From SG8-32-3 sp964514055 (GTDB lineage Archaea; Thermoproteota; Bathyarchaeia; Bathyarchaeales; Bathycorpusculaceae), in the NCBI GenBank assembly GCA_964514055.1, contig CAZEPB010000007.1, positions 1-64,000 of the forward strand: a DNA stretch of 64,000 nucleotides. Direction: 5' to 3'. The notes under the pieces are model-generated. The model was given only the letters and a program-made list of their open reading frames with translations, ran no database searches and was not told where the DNA came from. Positions within the stretch are counted from its first letter, which is position 1; each line of letters opens with the position of its first letter. Positions 40,402-49,161 of this stretch are shown here, one piece after another. The position numbers and the translations under genes were made by a program.

Positions 40402-42618
40402 TTATTCTGCTTCGAAGAACTCTTCTGGCTTCGGCGGTGTAGGCGACAAACCTCTGCGTTCACGTATCTGCGTTATGGTTTCAGCTTGCATCTGCTCAGG
40501 CACTGGAGCCCAACGGCTGAACTGCGTAGCCCAGAAAGCTCGCCCTTGGGTTGACGAGCGCAGTTCGTCTGCGATTCCGAAGGATTCTGACACGGGCATC
40601 TCGGCTTTGACGATTACCATTTCGTCTTCGTTGGTCATGTCCAAAATTTTTCCGCGGCGCTTCTGCACCAAGGCTATGACTGGACTGACAAAGTTGTTGG
40701 GCACCTTACATTCGAAGCTTATCAGCGGCTCTAAGAGTTTCGGGTCGCTCAGCAGAAACGCACACCAGATTGGACGCCAAGTCATGGGCAAAATCTGCGC
40801 AGGTCCCCTGTGAACAGGGTCTTCGTGAATCGTGATGTCTTCCAAGTTAACCTTTAACCCGTAAGCAGGCTCCTTCGCCAAAACCGACGTGTGCACCGCC
40901 TCACGAAAGCCCGATTTCACGTGATCCAGCACTTCCTCAACATACTGCCTTCCCTTAATCCTGTTAACAAGCAAATTGTTTTCTTCAATAGCTATGACGT
41001 TTTTCGCGTCATCCGTTGGCCAGCCTAACGCCTTAAGGTTCTTCTGCCTCTCTTCACGGGTCTGCATCTCTGAAATTTTCTCTGTTTTAAGTGCCTCAAT
41101 GACCTCTTCCGGCAGCTTTTCCATAGTTATCCACAGCTTGCTGTGCTTGTTAGGGCTCTTGCCCATAACCGGAGCACCTCGATAATCGTGGCTTATGGTT
41201 TCACGGTAGATCACGATGGGCTTGCTGAGCTTCGCTTTTAATCCTGCTTCCTGCATTCGGTACGCCGTGATTTCAAGGTGAAGTTCACCCATGCCGCTTA
41301 ACAGGAACTCTCCGCTTTCCTTATTCATCTTAAAGTGCAAGTTAGGGTCTTCAGTGGTCAGCTTATGCATCACCTTGTCGAAAAGCGGTAGATCCTTAAC
41401 GTCTTCTGGTTCCACCGCTACCGTGACCACTGGGTCTGACACGTATTTTAAGCCTTCAAACGGATGTGTTTCCACACCTTCTTCCGCCACGGTTTCACCC
41501 ACGTGCAGTGACGGCAAACCTGAAATTGCGGCGATGTTCCCTGCAGGAACACGGTCCACAATCACCCTGTCAGTTGCCATGCTCATGTAAACCTGCTGAA
41601 TCGTGCCTTTCTGATGACTGTTCACAAGCTGCACCGTCTTACCTTTCGTGACTGAACCACTGAATACACGACCAATGGCTACAGTACCGCTGTGAGGATC
41701 AACCTCAATCGTTGAAATACACATCAGAAGTGGACCATCTGGATCTACTTTCGCCATGCTTTTTCCAGTTTTACTTTCTGGGTCGCCTGGCCAGATTTGG
41801 CTCTGCCTATATGGTTGCGCCTGCAGAGGGTTAGGGAGCTGCTTACAAAACATGTCCAAGATGGGCTCATGCAAGGGTGCTTTCTTGCTTAATTCGTCGA
41901 CTTTTTTTCCAACATCTTCTGGTGCACCAGTGTAAGCGTTTAAGATGTCGCTGAAAGAGAGTCCTTTCGCCTTCATGTGTGGCAGGTTTAGTCCCCATTT
42001 GTGAAGGGCAGAACCAAAGGCTACACGTCCATCTTCAACTTTGACTTGCCAGTCCTTTTTATGTTCTGGTGGTGCGTATTTTTCTATGAGTGTGTTGATT
42101 CTTGTGATGATTTTTGCGAATTTGCGTTGGATTTCTTCAGGTGTTAGTTTGATTTCTTTTATGAGCCTGTCAACTTTGTTGATGAACAGGATTGGTTTTA
42201 CGCGTTCGCGAAGGGCTTGCATCAGCACGGTTTCTGTCTGAGTCATTGGTCCTTCAACCGCATCAACAACCACTAGAGCACCATCAACTGCTCTGAGGCT
42301 TCTGGTTACTGCTCCGCTGAAGTCGATGTGTCCTGGAGTATCGATGAGGTTGATTAGGTAGTCTTTTTCTTTGAAAGTGTGAGCTAAACTAACGTTTGAC
42401 GCGAAAACGGTCATCTGCCTTTTCTGCTCAAGATCCCACGAATCAAGAAACAGTTTCTGCCCTGCTGTTTGCGTGCTGATTATACCAGCTGCAGCCAAAA
42501 GGCTGTCTGAAAGGGTGGTTTTTCCGTGGTCTACGTGAGCGATTATGCTGGTGTTCCTGATGATTTCTTGATTGTTCATCAGTTGAATAATTTCGTCAAC
42601 TTGCTTATACCGTGCCAT
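40402..42618 (-). CDS. fusA: Translation elongation factor aEF-2
   Basis: The 738-residue GTPase has G1 AHVDHGKTTLSDSLL, G3 DTPGHIDFSG and G4 NKVDR, followed by domains II-V; it drives translocation on the ribosome. The diphthamide histidine is present in VHRGPAQILP near residue 603, but the flanking sequence (MTWRPIWCAFL) departs from the usual AVRNAI. Length is normal for archaeal EF-2. It has its own promoter (CTATAAAC, minus strand near 42660). It is flanked by copies b and c of the repeat. Confidence 0.97.
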   Translation of the reverse strand: MARYKQVDEIIQLMNNQEIIRNTSIIAHVDHGKTTLSDSLLAAAGIISTQTAGQKLFLDSWDLEQKRQMTVFASNVSLAHTFKEKDYLINLIDTPGHIDFSGAVTRSLRAVDGALVVVDAVEGPMTQTETVLMQALRERVKPILFINKVDRLIKEIKLTPEEIQRKFAKIITRINTLIEKYAPPEHKKDWQVKVEDGRVAFGSALHKWGLNLPHMKAKGLSFSDILNAYTGAPEDVGKKVDELSKKAPLHEPILDMFCKQLPNPLQAQPYRQSQIWPGDPESKTGKSMAKVDPDGPLLMCISTIEVDPHSGTVAIGRVFSGSVTKGKTVQLVNSHQKGTIQQVYMSMATDRVIVDRVPAGNIAAISGLPSLHVGETVAEEGVETHPFEGLKYVSDPVVTVAVEPEDVKDLPLFDKVMHKLTTEDPNLHFKMNKESGEFLLSGMGELHLEITAYRMQEAGLKAKLSKPIVIYRETISHDYRGAPVMGKSPNKHSKLWITMEKLPEEVIEALKTEKISEMQTREERQKNLKALGWPTDDAKNVIAIEENNLLVNRIKGRQYVEEVLDHVKSGFREAVHTSVLAKEPAYGLKVNLEDITIHEDPVHRGPAQILPMTWRPIWCAFLLSDPKLLEPLISFECKVPNNFVSPVIALVQKRRGKILDMTNEDEMVIVKAEMPVSESFGIADELRSSTQGRAFWATQFSRWAPVPEQMQAETITQIRERRGLSPTPPKPEEFFEAE

Positions 42619-42824
42619 AACTAAACATTCTCCAACCTACATAAATGGAATTCTACATGTTTATAGAGTTCTTTTTTAACGAATTGAATCATTCTTTGAT
42701 TCTCTCTTAAATGGATAAGCTACATGGAAATAAAAACTGTCGCCTATTAACTTTATGGCAACTGCTTCAGGAACCGCTTGCACAGGAAAACTGGTTTCGA
42801 CATGAAAGCTGATGCGTCTGTGCT

Positions 42825-42866
42825 CTGTTGTGTGATTTTTGTCTATAGCCCCCTTATATAAAGAGT
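42825..42866 (-). repeat. Intergenic TATA/G-run element, copy c
   Basis: On the minus strand it reads CTTTATATAAGGGGGCTATAG, followed by a segment with CACACAACAG. It shares the G-run and CTATAG with copies a and b and the CACAACAG end with copies b, d and e. It lies 220 nt before the EF-2 start. Confidence 0.48.
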
Positions 42867-42984
42867 GACTTTCTAGTGGAACCAGCGCTTGACTGTGCAT
42901 TAGCGACGAAAGGTTCTTAAGCTATTGGGTATTCTTCTAAGCGGCAATGAAAATGCCGTAGGCAACGCCTAGGTTTAAGTATTA

Positions 42985-43009
42985 GCCTGTTCCTTTTAAG
43001 GGGAAAGGC
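42985..43009 (+). promoter_or_regulatory. Hairpin in the L12 leader
   Basis: GCCT-G-TTCC (42985-42993) pairs with GGAA-AGGC (43002-43009) around an 8-nt loop, giving eight pairs with one bulge. The TATA-like TTTAAGTA at 42974 places it at or near the start of the L12 transcript, so it could be an autoregulatory site for a ribosomal protein. Two smaller hairpins lie upstream. Confidence 0.35.
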
Positions 43010-43056
43010 TGTTTCAACTGAAAAGTTAAAATAGTTGAATGAAGAGGTGAAAAAGT

Positions 43057-43374
43057 ATGGAAAACGTTTACGCCGCGATGCTCCTTCATAAGGCGGGAAA
43101 GGAAATTAACGAGGAAGCCGTGACAAGCGTCTTGAAAGCGGCAGGACTAACTGTTGACGCAGTACAGGTGAAAGCTCTTGTAGCTTCTTTAAGCGAAGTC
43201 GACATCGAAGAGGCGATAAAAGCTGCGCCGACGATGATGGCAGCCGCGCCAGCAGCACCAGCAGCTGCGCCAGCCGCAGAGGAAAAGCCCAAAGAAGACA
43301 AGAAGAAGAAAGCAGAAGAAGACAAAGCCAAAGAAGATGCAGCGCTCGAAGGTTTAGGCGCCCTGTTCGGCTAA
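43057..43374 (+). CDS. rpl12: Ribosomal protein P1 (L12P)
   Basis: The 105-residue protein has the archaeal/eukaryotic P1/L12 layout: an N-terminal dimerisation domain (ENVYAAMLLHKAGKEINEEA), an alanine-rich hinge, a charged linker and the conserved end ALEGLGALFG. It binds GTPase factors at the ribosome stalk. It sits alone, with no L1 or L10 next to it, 4.4 kb from the L11 gene and on the opposite strand. Confidence 0.95.
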   Translation: MENVYAAMLLHKAGKEINEEAVTSVLKAAGLTVDAVQVKALVASLSEVDIEEAIKAAPTMMAAAPAAPAAAPAAEEKPKEDKKKKAEEDKAKEDAALEGLGALFG

Positions 43375-44498
43375 AAAGCCAAAATCCTATTTTGATTTAT
43401 TTCCTTATCCTTTTGCTGTTTTTGCTTTCTTTCACTCAAAATTTTCCAACCCACAACAGGCAACCATCCCAAAATAATCATCAACGTTCCTGGAAAACCA
43501 CCTATCTCGCGCTGTAGCAACGGTTCAAGAAGATTCACGATTTCAGGTAGAAAAGCCTCAAAAACAGCGAAGGAAACAGTCATTGCCACCACAGACGCGT
43601 ATCCCGCACGTTTACCGAATTTCTTAAACGTTTGAAGGGCGAGAATTCCCGCAAAAAAGAAATCACCTAATCCAAGTCCTCTAAAAAGAACACCTTGCGC
43701 TGTTTCGATGAGAGGCACATTCGGCAAATGAACCAGAACAGGAAGACCCAAACCCGTAAACTGTTGTGCCGCAACAACCATAGTGCCAGTGCCTAACACT
43801 AGAATTATGTCCACTACCGTAAGCAGCACCGCAAAAACGAACACGGTTTTCCACGTAAACAAAGACCCAAGATAAAGAATTATCAACACGGCAAACGTCA
43901 GCGCAAAAACATCCAATAACACTGGAGCCCAAACAGGAGCTCCACCATAAACCACGTTGAAAAACACGAACAGCAACACGAACAAAGCTGGCGGCTGAAC
44001 CGCAACGTACCATCTCTCCTTCACATCCGCCTTTCTCGCGTCAACTATTATTGAAGAGAAAGCAAAAGCCGCCAAACCATAGAACGCCAACGCCCTGTAA
44101 AACGCCAAGCCATCAACAAAAGGCTCCATCAGCCCAATCGTTCCCGCAAGCAAACTGGCAACACCGAAACCCAGAGAAAACAGCTGAGCCCAACTTCTTT
44201 TCATGCCCGAAAAAAGATATGAAAACGTGAAGAGAAGCAGCGAATACGAGAAAATAAACACGAGCAGTATAATATTTTGAAAAATCTGTCCTGGGTCCAG
44301 TATAGAAACGTAGGCAACAACCGAAATTGCCACAACGACCATAACCACAAGCAAGACAACATCTCGTGTGCGAAACTCCCTTTCTTCAAAAGTTTCTTTC
44401 AGCTTTTCTTCGGTTCGCTTGTTCAAAAACAAACCAGCAGCTGTGACGGCTAATAACGCAAGTGGCATCGCAATGTCAAGGGTCGCCATGAACAGCAC
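43371..44498 (-). CDS. Polytopic membrane protein with presenilin-like aspartate motifs
   Basis: The 375-residue protein has about eleven hydrophobic helices. One carries an aspartate (LLTVVDIILVLGTG), the next a GLGD (FRGLGLGDFFFAGIL), and the last GGFPGTLMIILGW, in the same order as the YD, GLGD and PAL helices of A22 proteases. The YD tyrosine is a valine and the PAL is PGTL, so the call is a guess of distant relation. It overlaps L12 by 4 nt in convergent orientation. An alternative is a plain membrane protein of unknown function. Confidence 0.6.
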   Translation of the reverse strand: MLFMATLDIAMPLALLAVTAAGLFLNKRTEEKLKETFEEREFRTRDVVLLVVMVVVAISVVAYVSILDPGQIFQNIILLVFIFSYSLLLFTFSYLFSGMKRSWAQLFSLGFGVASLLAGTIGLMEPFVDGLAFYRALAFYGLAAFAFSSIIVDARKADVKERWYVAVQPPALFVLLFVFFNVVYGGAPVWAPVLLDVFALTFAVLIILYLGSLFTWKTVFVFAVLLTVVDIILVLGTGTMVVAAQQFTGLGLPVLVHLPNVPLIETAQGVLFRGLGLGDFFFAGILALQTFKKFGKRAGYASVVAMTVSFAVFEAFLPEIVNLLEPLLQREIGGFPGTLMIILGWLPVVGWKILSERKQKQQKDKEINQNRILAF

Positions 44499-44563
44499 AT
44501 ATCCAAACAGACATTTATTTCTTTATCCTAAAAGCCCATCTAACTGCCATAAATTAGCAAACG

Positions 44564-45424
44564 TTACTTGCCAAAGTTCACGTTTAAAATGGCTAATGAC
44601 GCGAGGAGGGCTTCTTCCGTTCTAACAGTCGCTGTTCCCTGCGCAGGAACCGTGTTTACCACAAAATCCACGACGTCATCAAGGTTTGCGCCTTCATCTC
44701 TAACGATTTCATGCAGTCCCCGTGTCGGCGCACCAAACGCCATGAGCGTACGGTTTGCCTGCTTCCATTTTTCACCTATTTTTTCAGCTACGTCCATAAA
44801 TTTAGCGCCGATTTTGGATGTGGCTATGGTTAAATCGAATTTTCCGCTCTCTGCAAGTTTTCCAAAAGAATGTTTTTCCACCGTGACTGTGTATCCCCAG
44901 TAATATGGAATTTCGTCTTTGCTTAAGGTTTGTACTTCAACGCGTTTACCAACTGTAACTATCTGCAACGTCAAACGCTTGCCCAAAGCCCACTGAGTTT
45001 CACGTAAAAGCGCAGGGTGTTCAACGCCTATGTCCACGAGCACGCCTTCTTTGGCTCTGGATAGAGCCACGCCTTCACGGTACTCGCCAGCTTTCAAATC
45101 TTCGGATTTCCTATTCAAGGGGTGATGTGGCGTTCGCAACGGCGGCAGAATCCCCGCAAACTTCAGTCGCGGTTCCAGCTTGAAAAGGCGTTTCCGAAGA
45201 TACTGAGGCGTTTCCATATACTCCAACAGAGTGGCAATTAAGTCAGCCTCGCTTTTCTGTTTGCCCTTTCCAGGCTTGTCAGGGTAAACAATTATTTCGT
45301 CCACTTTGAAAATCGCGGCTGCTCTCCCAATCAAGCCTATTTTCGAGGTTTTCTCGCGCAAATGCGGCGTGTCCGAAATAACCGACGCTGGTACCGCTAT
45401 TGCAAGCTTCTTTCTGCCCATCAT
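44564..45424 (-). CDS. SPOUT-class RNA methyltransferase (C9orf114/DUF171 type)
   Basis: The 286-residue protein matches the archaeal/eukaryotic RNA methyltransferase family related to human C9orf114 (SPOUT1): LAIAVPASVISDTPHLREKT at the start, KIGLIGRAAAIFKVDEIIVY, an inserted OB-like part (AGEYREGVALSRAKEGVLVD) and a C-terminal trefoil-knot region (LMAFGAPTRGLHEI, FVVNTVPAQGTATVRTEEAL). It would methylate RNA with S-adenosylmethionine. The target is not known. Confidence 0.85.
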   Translation of the reverse strand: MMGRKKLAIAVPASVISDTPHLREKTSKIGLIGRAAAIFKVDEIIVYPDKPGKGKQKSEADLIATLLEYMETPQYLRKRLFKLEPRLKFAGILPPLRTPHHPLNRKSEDLKAGEYREGVALSRAKEGVLVDIGVEHPALLRETQWALGKRLTLQIVTVGKRVEVQTLSKDEIPYYWGYTVTVEKHSFGKLAESGKFDLTIATSKIGAKFMDVAEKIGEKWKQANRTLMAFGAPTRGLHEIVRDEGANLDDVVDFVVNTVPAQGTATVRTEEALLASLAILNVNFGK

Positions 45425-45507
45425 AGCGCTCCTTCCACGGAAAATCCTACGCTCAGCTTAAAAGTTGCAAACCGAATATAAAAGTGCGGGTAATCCGGGT
45501 GAGCAAA

Positions 45508-46617
45508 ATGGCAGCATCAGTTTTGGATGATACGGGCAAAATAAGGAAAATCGATAAAAGCGGTATGCTTTCTTTCTGCGTGGATGCGGCAGAGCACTAT
45601 CGCAAAGCCGCAGAGGCAGCGGAAAAAATCTCACTGCACTATTCTAAACCTGAAAACATAATCGTTGTTGGCATGGGCGGCTCGGCAATAGGCGGCGAAC
45701 TGCTGAAAGACTGGGCACGCGACAATGTGCAAGTGCCTATAGCGGTTAGCAGAGCTTACTCGTTGCCGGCTTATGCAAACGAGAAAAGCCTTGTGTTTAT
45801 CGTGAGTTATTCAGGGGAAACGGAAGAAACTCTTAGCAGTTTTTTGGACGCTGTGGAAAGGAAATGTATGGTTTTCTGCGTGAGCTCGGGAGGAAGCCTG
45901 TTGGAGTTTGCTGAAAGGCTGGATGTGCCTTATTTGCGGGTTCCTTCTGGCATGCCACCGCGTGCGGCGCTTCCCTACCTGTTCGTGCCTCTGCTTAAAT
46001 CACTGGAAAAAATGAAGATAGCGCCAAGTGTCTCCGAAGACCTGTCGGAAGCGATAACGCTTTTGGCGCGGATTAGCAGTGGGAATGCACCTGAAAAACC
46101 TGAAGAAGACAATTTCGCCAAGAATTTGGCTTCGGAAATTAATGGGACTGTTCCTGTGGTTTACGGTTTTGGCGTTTTCCGCGGTGTGGCGCAGCGTTTC
46201 AAACAGCAGTTTAATGAGAATGGTAAGATGCCTTCGAAGTGGGAGTACTTTTCGGAGCTTAATCATAATGAGGTTGTGGGTTGGGAGCGTGCAGGTGGGT
46301 TGGCGGAGTGTTTTTCTGTGATTTTTGTTAGAGATGAAAACGAGCCAATTGAGATTCGTAATAGGATCGAAATAACGAAGGGGCTTATGCCAGCAGGGTC
46401 GAAGTTGTTCGAAGTGTGGAGCCACGGCAAAAGTGCGCTTGCCCGGATGTTGTCCGCGGTTTGTGTCGGCGATTTCACGAGTGTTTATTTGGCGATTCTT
46501 CGGGGTGTGGATCCAACTCCTGTGAACACGATTGCGGTGTTGAAGGAGAAGTTGAAAGAGGTTGGGACGAAAGCGCGGGTTGTTCGTGAACTGGAGCGGT
46601 TGGCTGCGTCACGTTGA
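45508..46617 (+). CDS. Bifunctional phosphoglucose/phosphomannose isomerase
   Basis: The protein of about 369 residues has the archaeal PGI/PMI layout with SIS-type folds: VVGMGGSAIGGELLKD, VSYSGETEETLSSF, and the C-terminal LNHNEVVGWE histidine/glutamate segment. It interconverts glucose-6-P, fructose-6-P and mannose-6-P. The frame is open to GTG 45484, but the TATA box (AATATAAAAG, 45475-45484) argues for the ATG at 45508 and a leaderless transcript. The C-termini of this gene and ino1 overlap by 9 nt; both draw on glucose-6-P. Confidence 0.9.
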   Translation: MAASVLDDTGKIRKIDKSGMLSFCVDAAEHYRKAAEAAEKISLHYSKPENIIVVGMGGSAIGGELLKDWARDNVQVPIAVSRAYSLPAYANEKSLVFIVSYSGETEETLSSFLDAVERKCMVFCVSSGGSLLEFAERLDVPYLRVPSGMPPRAALPYLFVPLLKSLEKMKIAPSVSEDLSEAITLLARISSGNAPEKPEEDNFAKNLASEINGTVPVVYGFGVFRGVAQRFKQQFNENGKMPSKWEYFSELNHNEVVGWERAGGLAECFSVIFVRDENEPIEIRNRIEITKGLMPAGSKLFEVWSHGKSALARMLSAVCVGDFTSVYLAILRGVDPTPVNTIAVLKEKLKEVGTKARVVRELERLAASR

Positions 46618-47679
46618 AGCGTTTTCTTTTATGAATGTGGTGAAGGTTTTTTCTGCGGTTTCAAGCGGCATCATCTGTGGGGGTCGTTTGAAGGCGTAGG
46701 CGCTGACTGGTATTATTGCGCCTGTGCGGTTTTTGTTGAGGGCTAGTTTCATGGCGCGGATGACGTCGAAGAGTACGCTGCCTGCGTTTGGGGCATCTAC
46801 GGTGCTGAATTTGAGGTCTATGCGCATTGGGGCGTTGCAGAAGTAGGTGCCGCTGATCCAGAAGTAGCTGTCGCGGTTGTTTTGGAGAAAATCCACGTAG
46901 TCCGTTGAACCCGCAACGATTTCCGTTTTGTAGGGGAGTGCGCTGGCTACGGACTGGGTTTTTATGTTGCGTTTGGCTTCGCGTGTGCGTTCCAGCGTGT
47001 CCAAGGATTCTGTTCCTCCGCCAACGTCTAGCTGGTAGGTTTCGGTGATTTTCACGCCGTTGTCTGAGAGGAGTTTGAGGAGGGTTTTGTGGAGGGCGGT
47101 TGAGCCGACTTGGTCAACTAGGTCATCTCCTGCGAGGGGTAGCTGTGCGTTTTGGAATCGTTTTGCGATTGCGGCGTCGCTGGCTATGTAGGTTGGTGTG
47201 GCGTTTATGAAGGCGCAGTTTGCGTTTAGGGCTTGGCTGGCGTAGTAGTGGGATGCGTTTGTTGCTCCGCTTGGGAGGAGGTTTACGAGGATTTCTGCGT
47301 CTGCTTGGCGGAGTGCTTGGCCAACGTTTGTGTCGGGTTGGCTGCTGGGTTGGATGACTGTTTGGGTGCTTTTGCCGATGCCATCCAGCAGGGGACCTTT
47401 TTGGACTGTTACGCCTGTTTTGGGGATGTCGGTGACTCTTGGGGCGTTGTTGGGAGGTGCGAATATGGCTTGGTTGAGGTCTTTTCCGACTTTGCGTTTG
47501 TCGATGTCGAACGCTGCAACAATCTGGATGTCGCTGGGTGTGTATCCGCCTAGTTTGGGGTTGCGGAGTCCAACTGGGTTTTCCGTGAACATGCCGTAGT
47601 AGCGTAAGCCTTGTGTGAGGGCTGAGGCGCAATTTCCCACGCCTACCAATGCGACTTTTATTTTTGGCATATGTGCCAC
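46609..47679 (-). CDS. ino1: myo-Inositol-1-phosphate synthase
   Basis: The 356-residue protein matches prokaryotic inositol-3-phosphate synthases: VALVGVGNCASALTQGL (NAD loop), VNLLPSGATNASHYYASQAL, ATPTYIASD, and the C-terminal APNAGSVLFDVIRAMKLALN. It turns glucose-6-P into inositol-1-P for inositol lipids and osmolytes. It is convergent with PGI/PMI. The minus-strand TATA-like TTTTTATAAGG (about 47709-47719) is its promoter, separate from repeat copy e further upstream. Confidence 0.92.
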   Translation of the reverse strand: MAHMPKIKVALVGVGNCASALTQGLRYYGMFTENPVGLRNPKLGGYTPSDIQIVAAFDIDKRKVGKDLNQAIFAPPNNAPRVTDIPKTGVTVQKGPLLDGIGKSTQTVIQPSSQPDTNVGQALRQADAEILVNLLPSGATNASHYYASQALNANCAFINATPTYIASDAAIAKRFQNAQLPLAGDDLVDQVGSTALHKTLLKLLSDNGVKITETYQLDVGGGTESLDTLERTREAKRNIKTQSVASALPYKTEIVAGSTDYVDFLQNNRDSYFWISGTYFCNAPMRIDLKFSTVDAPNAGSVLFDVIRAMKLALNKNRTGAIIPVSAYAFKRPPQMMPLETAEKTFTTFIKENAST

Positions 47680-47749
47680 CTTGTTTGGGCTTTTCTTATC
47701 TGCGTTGTCCTTATAAAAACCATCGCTGCTGTGCGGCTGGAACCTGCGT

Positions 47750-47793
47750 GAACTGTTGTGCTCACGGAGGCTACCCCCTCCCTTTTATATAGG
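47750..47793 (-). repeat. Intergenic TATA/G-run element, copy e
   Basis: Minus strand: CCTATATAAAAGG then AGGGGGTAG. The 35-nt block (47750-47784) is 33/35 identical to copy d. The GGAGG-GGGTAG-CCTCC stem is perfect here, and a second stem forms from CGTGA and TCACG around GCACAACAGT. It lies between the L11 3' end and ino1. Confidence 0.58.
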
Positions 47794-47824
47794 TTAAACT
47801 TCTGACAAGTATCGGCGATATCGC

Positions 47825-48319
47825 TTACTCTTCTTCTTTTCCAAATAGTTCTTCGTAGTTTCCAGCGTCGATTTCTTCTTGCACTTCTCGCGGGTCTTTG
47901 CCTTCAACCGTCACGCCCATGCTGACACAGGTGCCTAGCATCTCCTTGGCGGCGCCCTTCAGAGTTGACGCCAAAAGTTGTGGACGCTTCATCTTGGCGA
48001 TGCGCACGACCTGTTCCATGATGAGGTCGCCCACTTTCTCCGTGTTAGGCGTTCCCGAACCTTTTTCAATCTTCAATTCGCTCACGATCAGCGCTGAAGC
48101 GGTGGGAGTTCCCACGGTAACTTCAAAGGTTTTGTCTTCAAGGTCAACAGCTACCTTCACTGGAACCTTCATTCCCGCGTAATCCTTCGTAAGCTCGTTA
48201 ATCTTGGTTACAACCGCCATGGTGTTAATTCCCAAAGGTCCAAGTGCAGGACCTAACGGTGGACCCGCGTTCGCTTGCCCGCCGTTCACGAGCAACTCTA
48301 CAATTTTTTTCTCAGCCAT
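47825..48319 (-). CDS. rpl11: Ribosomal protein L11
   Basis: The 164-residue protein is L11 (KIVELLVNGGQANAGPPLGP at the start, the signature for rRNA GTPase-centre binding). It lies 2 nt after the spt5 stop, in the common secE-spt5-rpl11 order. The usual rpl1 and rpl10 genes do not follow. Confidence 0.97.
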   Translation of the reverse strand: MAEKKIVELLVNGGQANAGPPLGPALGPLGINTMAVVTKINELTKDYAGMKVPVKVAVDLEDKTFEVTVGTPTASALIVSELKIEKGSGTPNTEKVGDLIMEQVVRIAKMKRPQLLASTLKGAAKEMLGTCVSMGVTVEGKDPREVQEEIDAGNYEELFGKEEE

Positions 48320-48321
48320 CC

Positions 48322-48807
48322 TTATGCTTCACCACTTTTCCTTGCTTTCTCAACCAGTTTAACGTAGTCCGAGTGAACCGTAATCGGCAAAGTAAACGTT
48401 GCCTCCAACAGCTCAAGCGTAACCTCAGCCTTGGACTTATCAATACGCGTGATTTTCGCGCGCATACCCTTGAACGGTCCACCCGTTATCTCCACCACGT
48501 CATCCTCGTTCAAGTCCTCTATAACTGGTTTCCTGATGATGTACCGTTCAATCTCGGAGAAGCTCACCAAACCAGGAATTCGAGACCGCACGTGTCTCAC
48601 GCCAGCTATAGCTTCTTCCACAAAGTGAGGACCGTCAGCTTCTACGAAAACGTAACCTTTCAACGTGTCAGGAACGAGAATAGACTTTACTGGAATATGG
48701 GTCATCTTAATCTTCGCGGCGACAAGCCTCGCCACGTTACGCTCTTGCCCAGTCGTAGTTTTAACCACAAAAATTTTAGTTGAAAACGGCTCCTCTTTCT
48801 TCTCCAT
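48322..48807 (-). CDS. spt5: Transcription elongation factor Spt5 (NusG-like)
   Basis: The 161-residue protein has an N-terminal NGN domain (FVVKTTTGQERNVARLVAAK) and a C-terminal KOW domain (ITGGPFKGMRAKITRIDK). It closes the RNA polymerase clamp and couples it to ribosomes. It lies between secE and rpl11 on one transcript. Confidence 0.95.
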   Translation of the reverse strand: MEKKEEPFSTKIFVVKTTTGQERNVARLVAAKIKMTHIPVKSILVPDTLKGYVFVEADGPHFVEEAIAGVRHVRSRIPGLVSFSEIERYIIRKPVIEDLNEDDVVEITGGPFKGMRAKITRIDKSKAEVTLELLEATFTLPITVHSDYVKLVEKARKSGEA

Positions 48808-48819
48808 AAACTATTCCTT

Positions 48820-49017
48820 CTAGCCAGTTGCAGCTGTAGCGCCGCCTGCAGCAAGAGACAAAAGCTTAATCACAAACCCGACCAGCCCGATGACTCCTAT
48901 GCCGAGCGCGCTAATTTTTATCGATAGCCAAAGCTCGCTCCTTCCCGGCTTCACCGCCAACTTCAAGGTTCTTGCTGCCTGAGACAGCCATGATCTTATG
49001 CCCATATTTACCGCCAC
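48820..49017 (-). CDS. secE: SecE/Sec61-gamma preprotein translocase subunit
   Basis: The 65-residue protein has an amphipathic N-terminus (SWLSQAARTLKLAVKPGRSE) and one membrane helix, the whole form of archaeal SecE. The context before spt5 and rpl11 supports it. Confidence 0.9.
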   Translation of the reverse strand: MAVNMGIRSWLSQAARTLKLAVKPGRSELWLSIKISALGIGVIGLVGFVIKLLSLAAGGATAATG

Positions 49018-49161
49018 TCATCATTTCATTAAGGAATAATAAACGTTACTGTAAGTTTTAAGGTTTAAAACCTACTGCGCCATGACTATTAAATTTTCTC
49101 CTATCAAGGTTTTAAAACATCCACAATAAAAACGGGTATTGCAGAAAAAAGAAAAGGGAAC

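Larger units (their letters stand above)
42619..43056. other. 438-nt region between EF-2 and L12
   Basis: It holds the EF-2 promoter, repeat copy c (minus strand), a 74-codon minus-strand frame without convincing support, and on the plus strand the L12 promoter (TTTAAGTA about 42974) and leader hairpins. I see no firm gene. Confidence 0.5.

Noticed and set aside
42676..42900. 74-codon minus-strand frame upstream of EF-2
   Set aside because: It overlaps repeat copy c, whose TATA box lies inside it, has no Shine-Dalgarno, and its product looks like no known family. More likely leader sequence.
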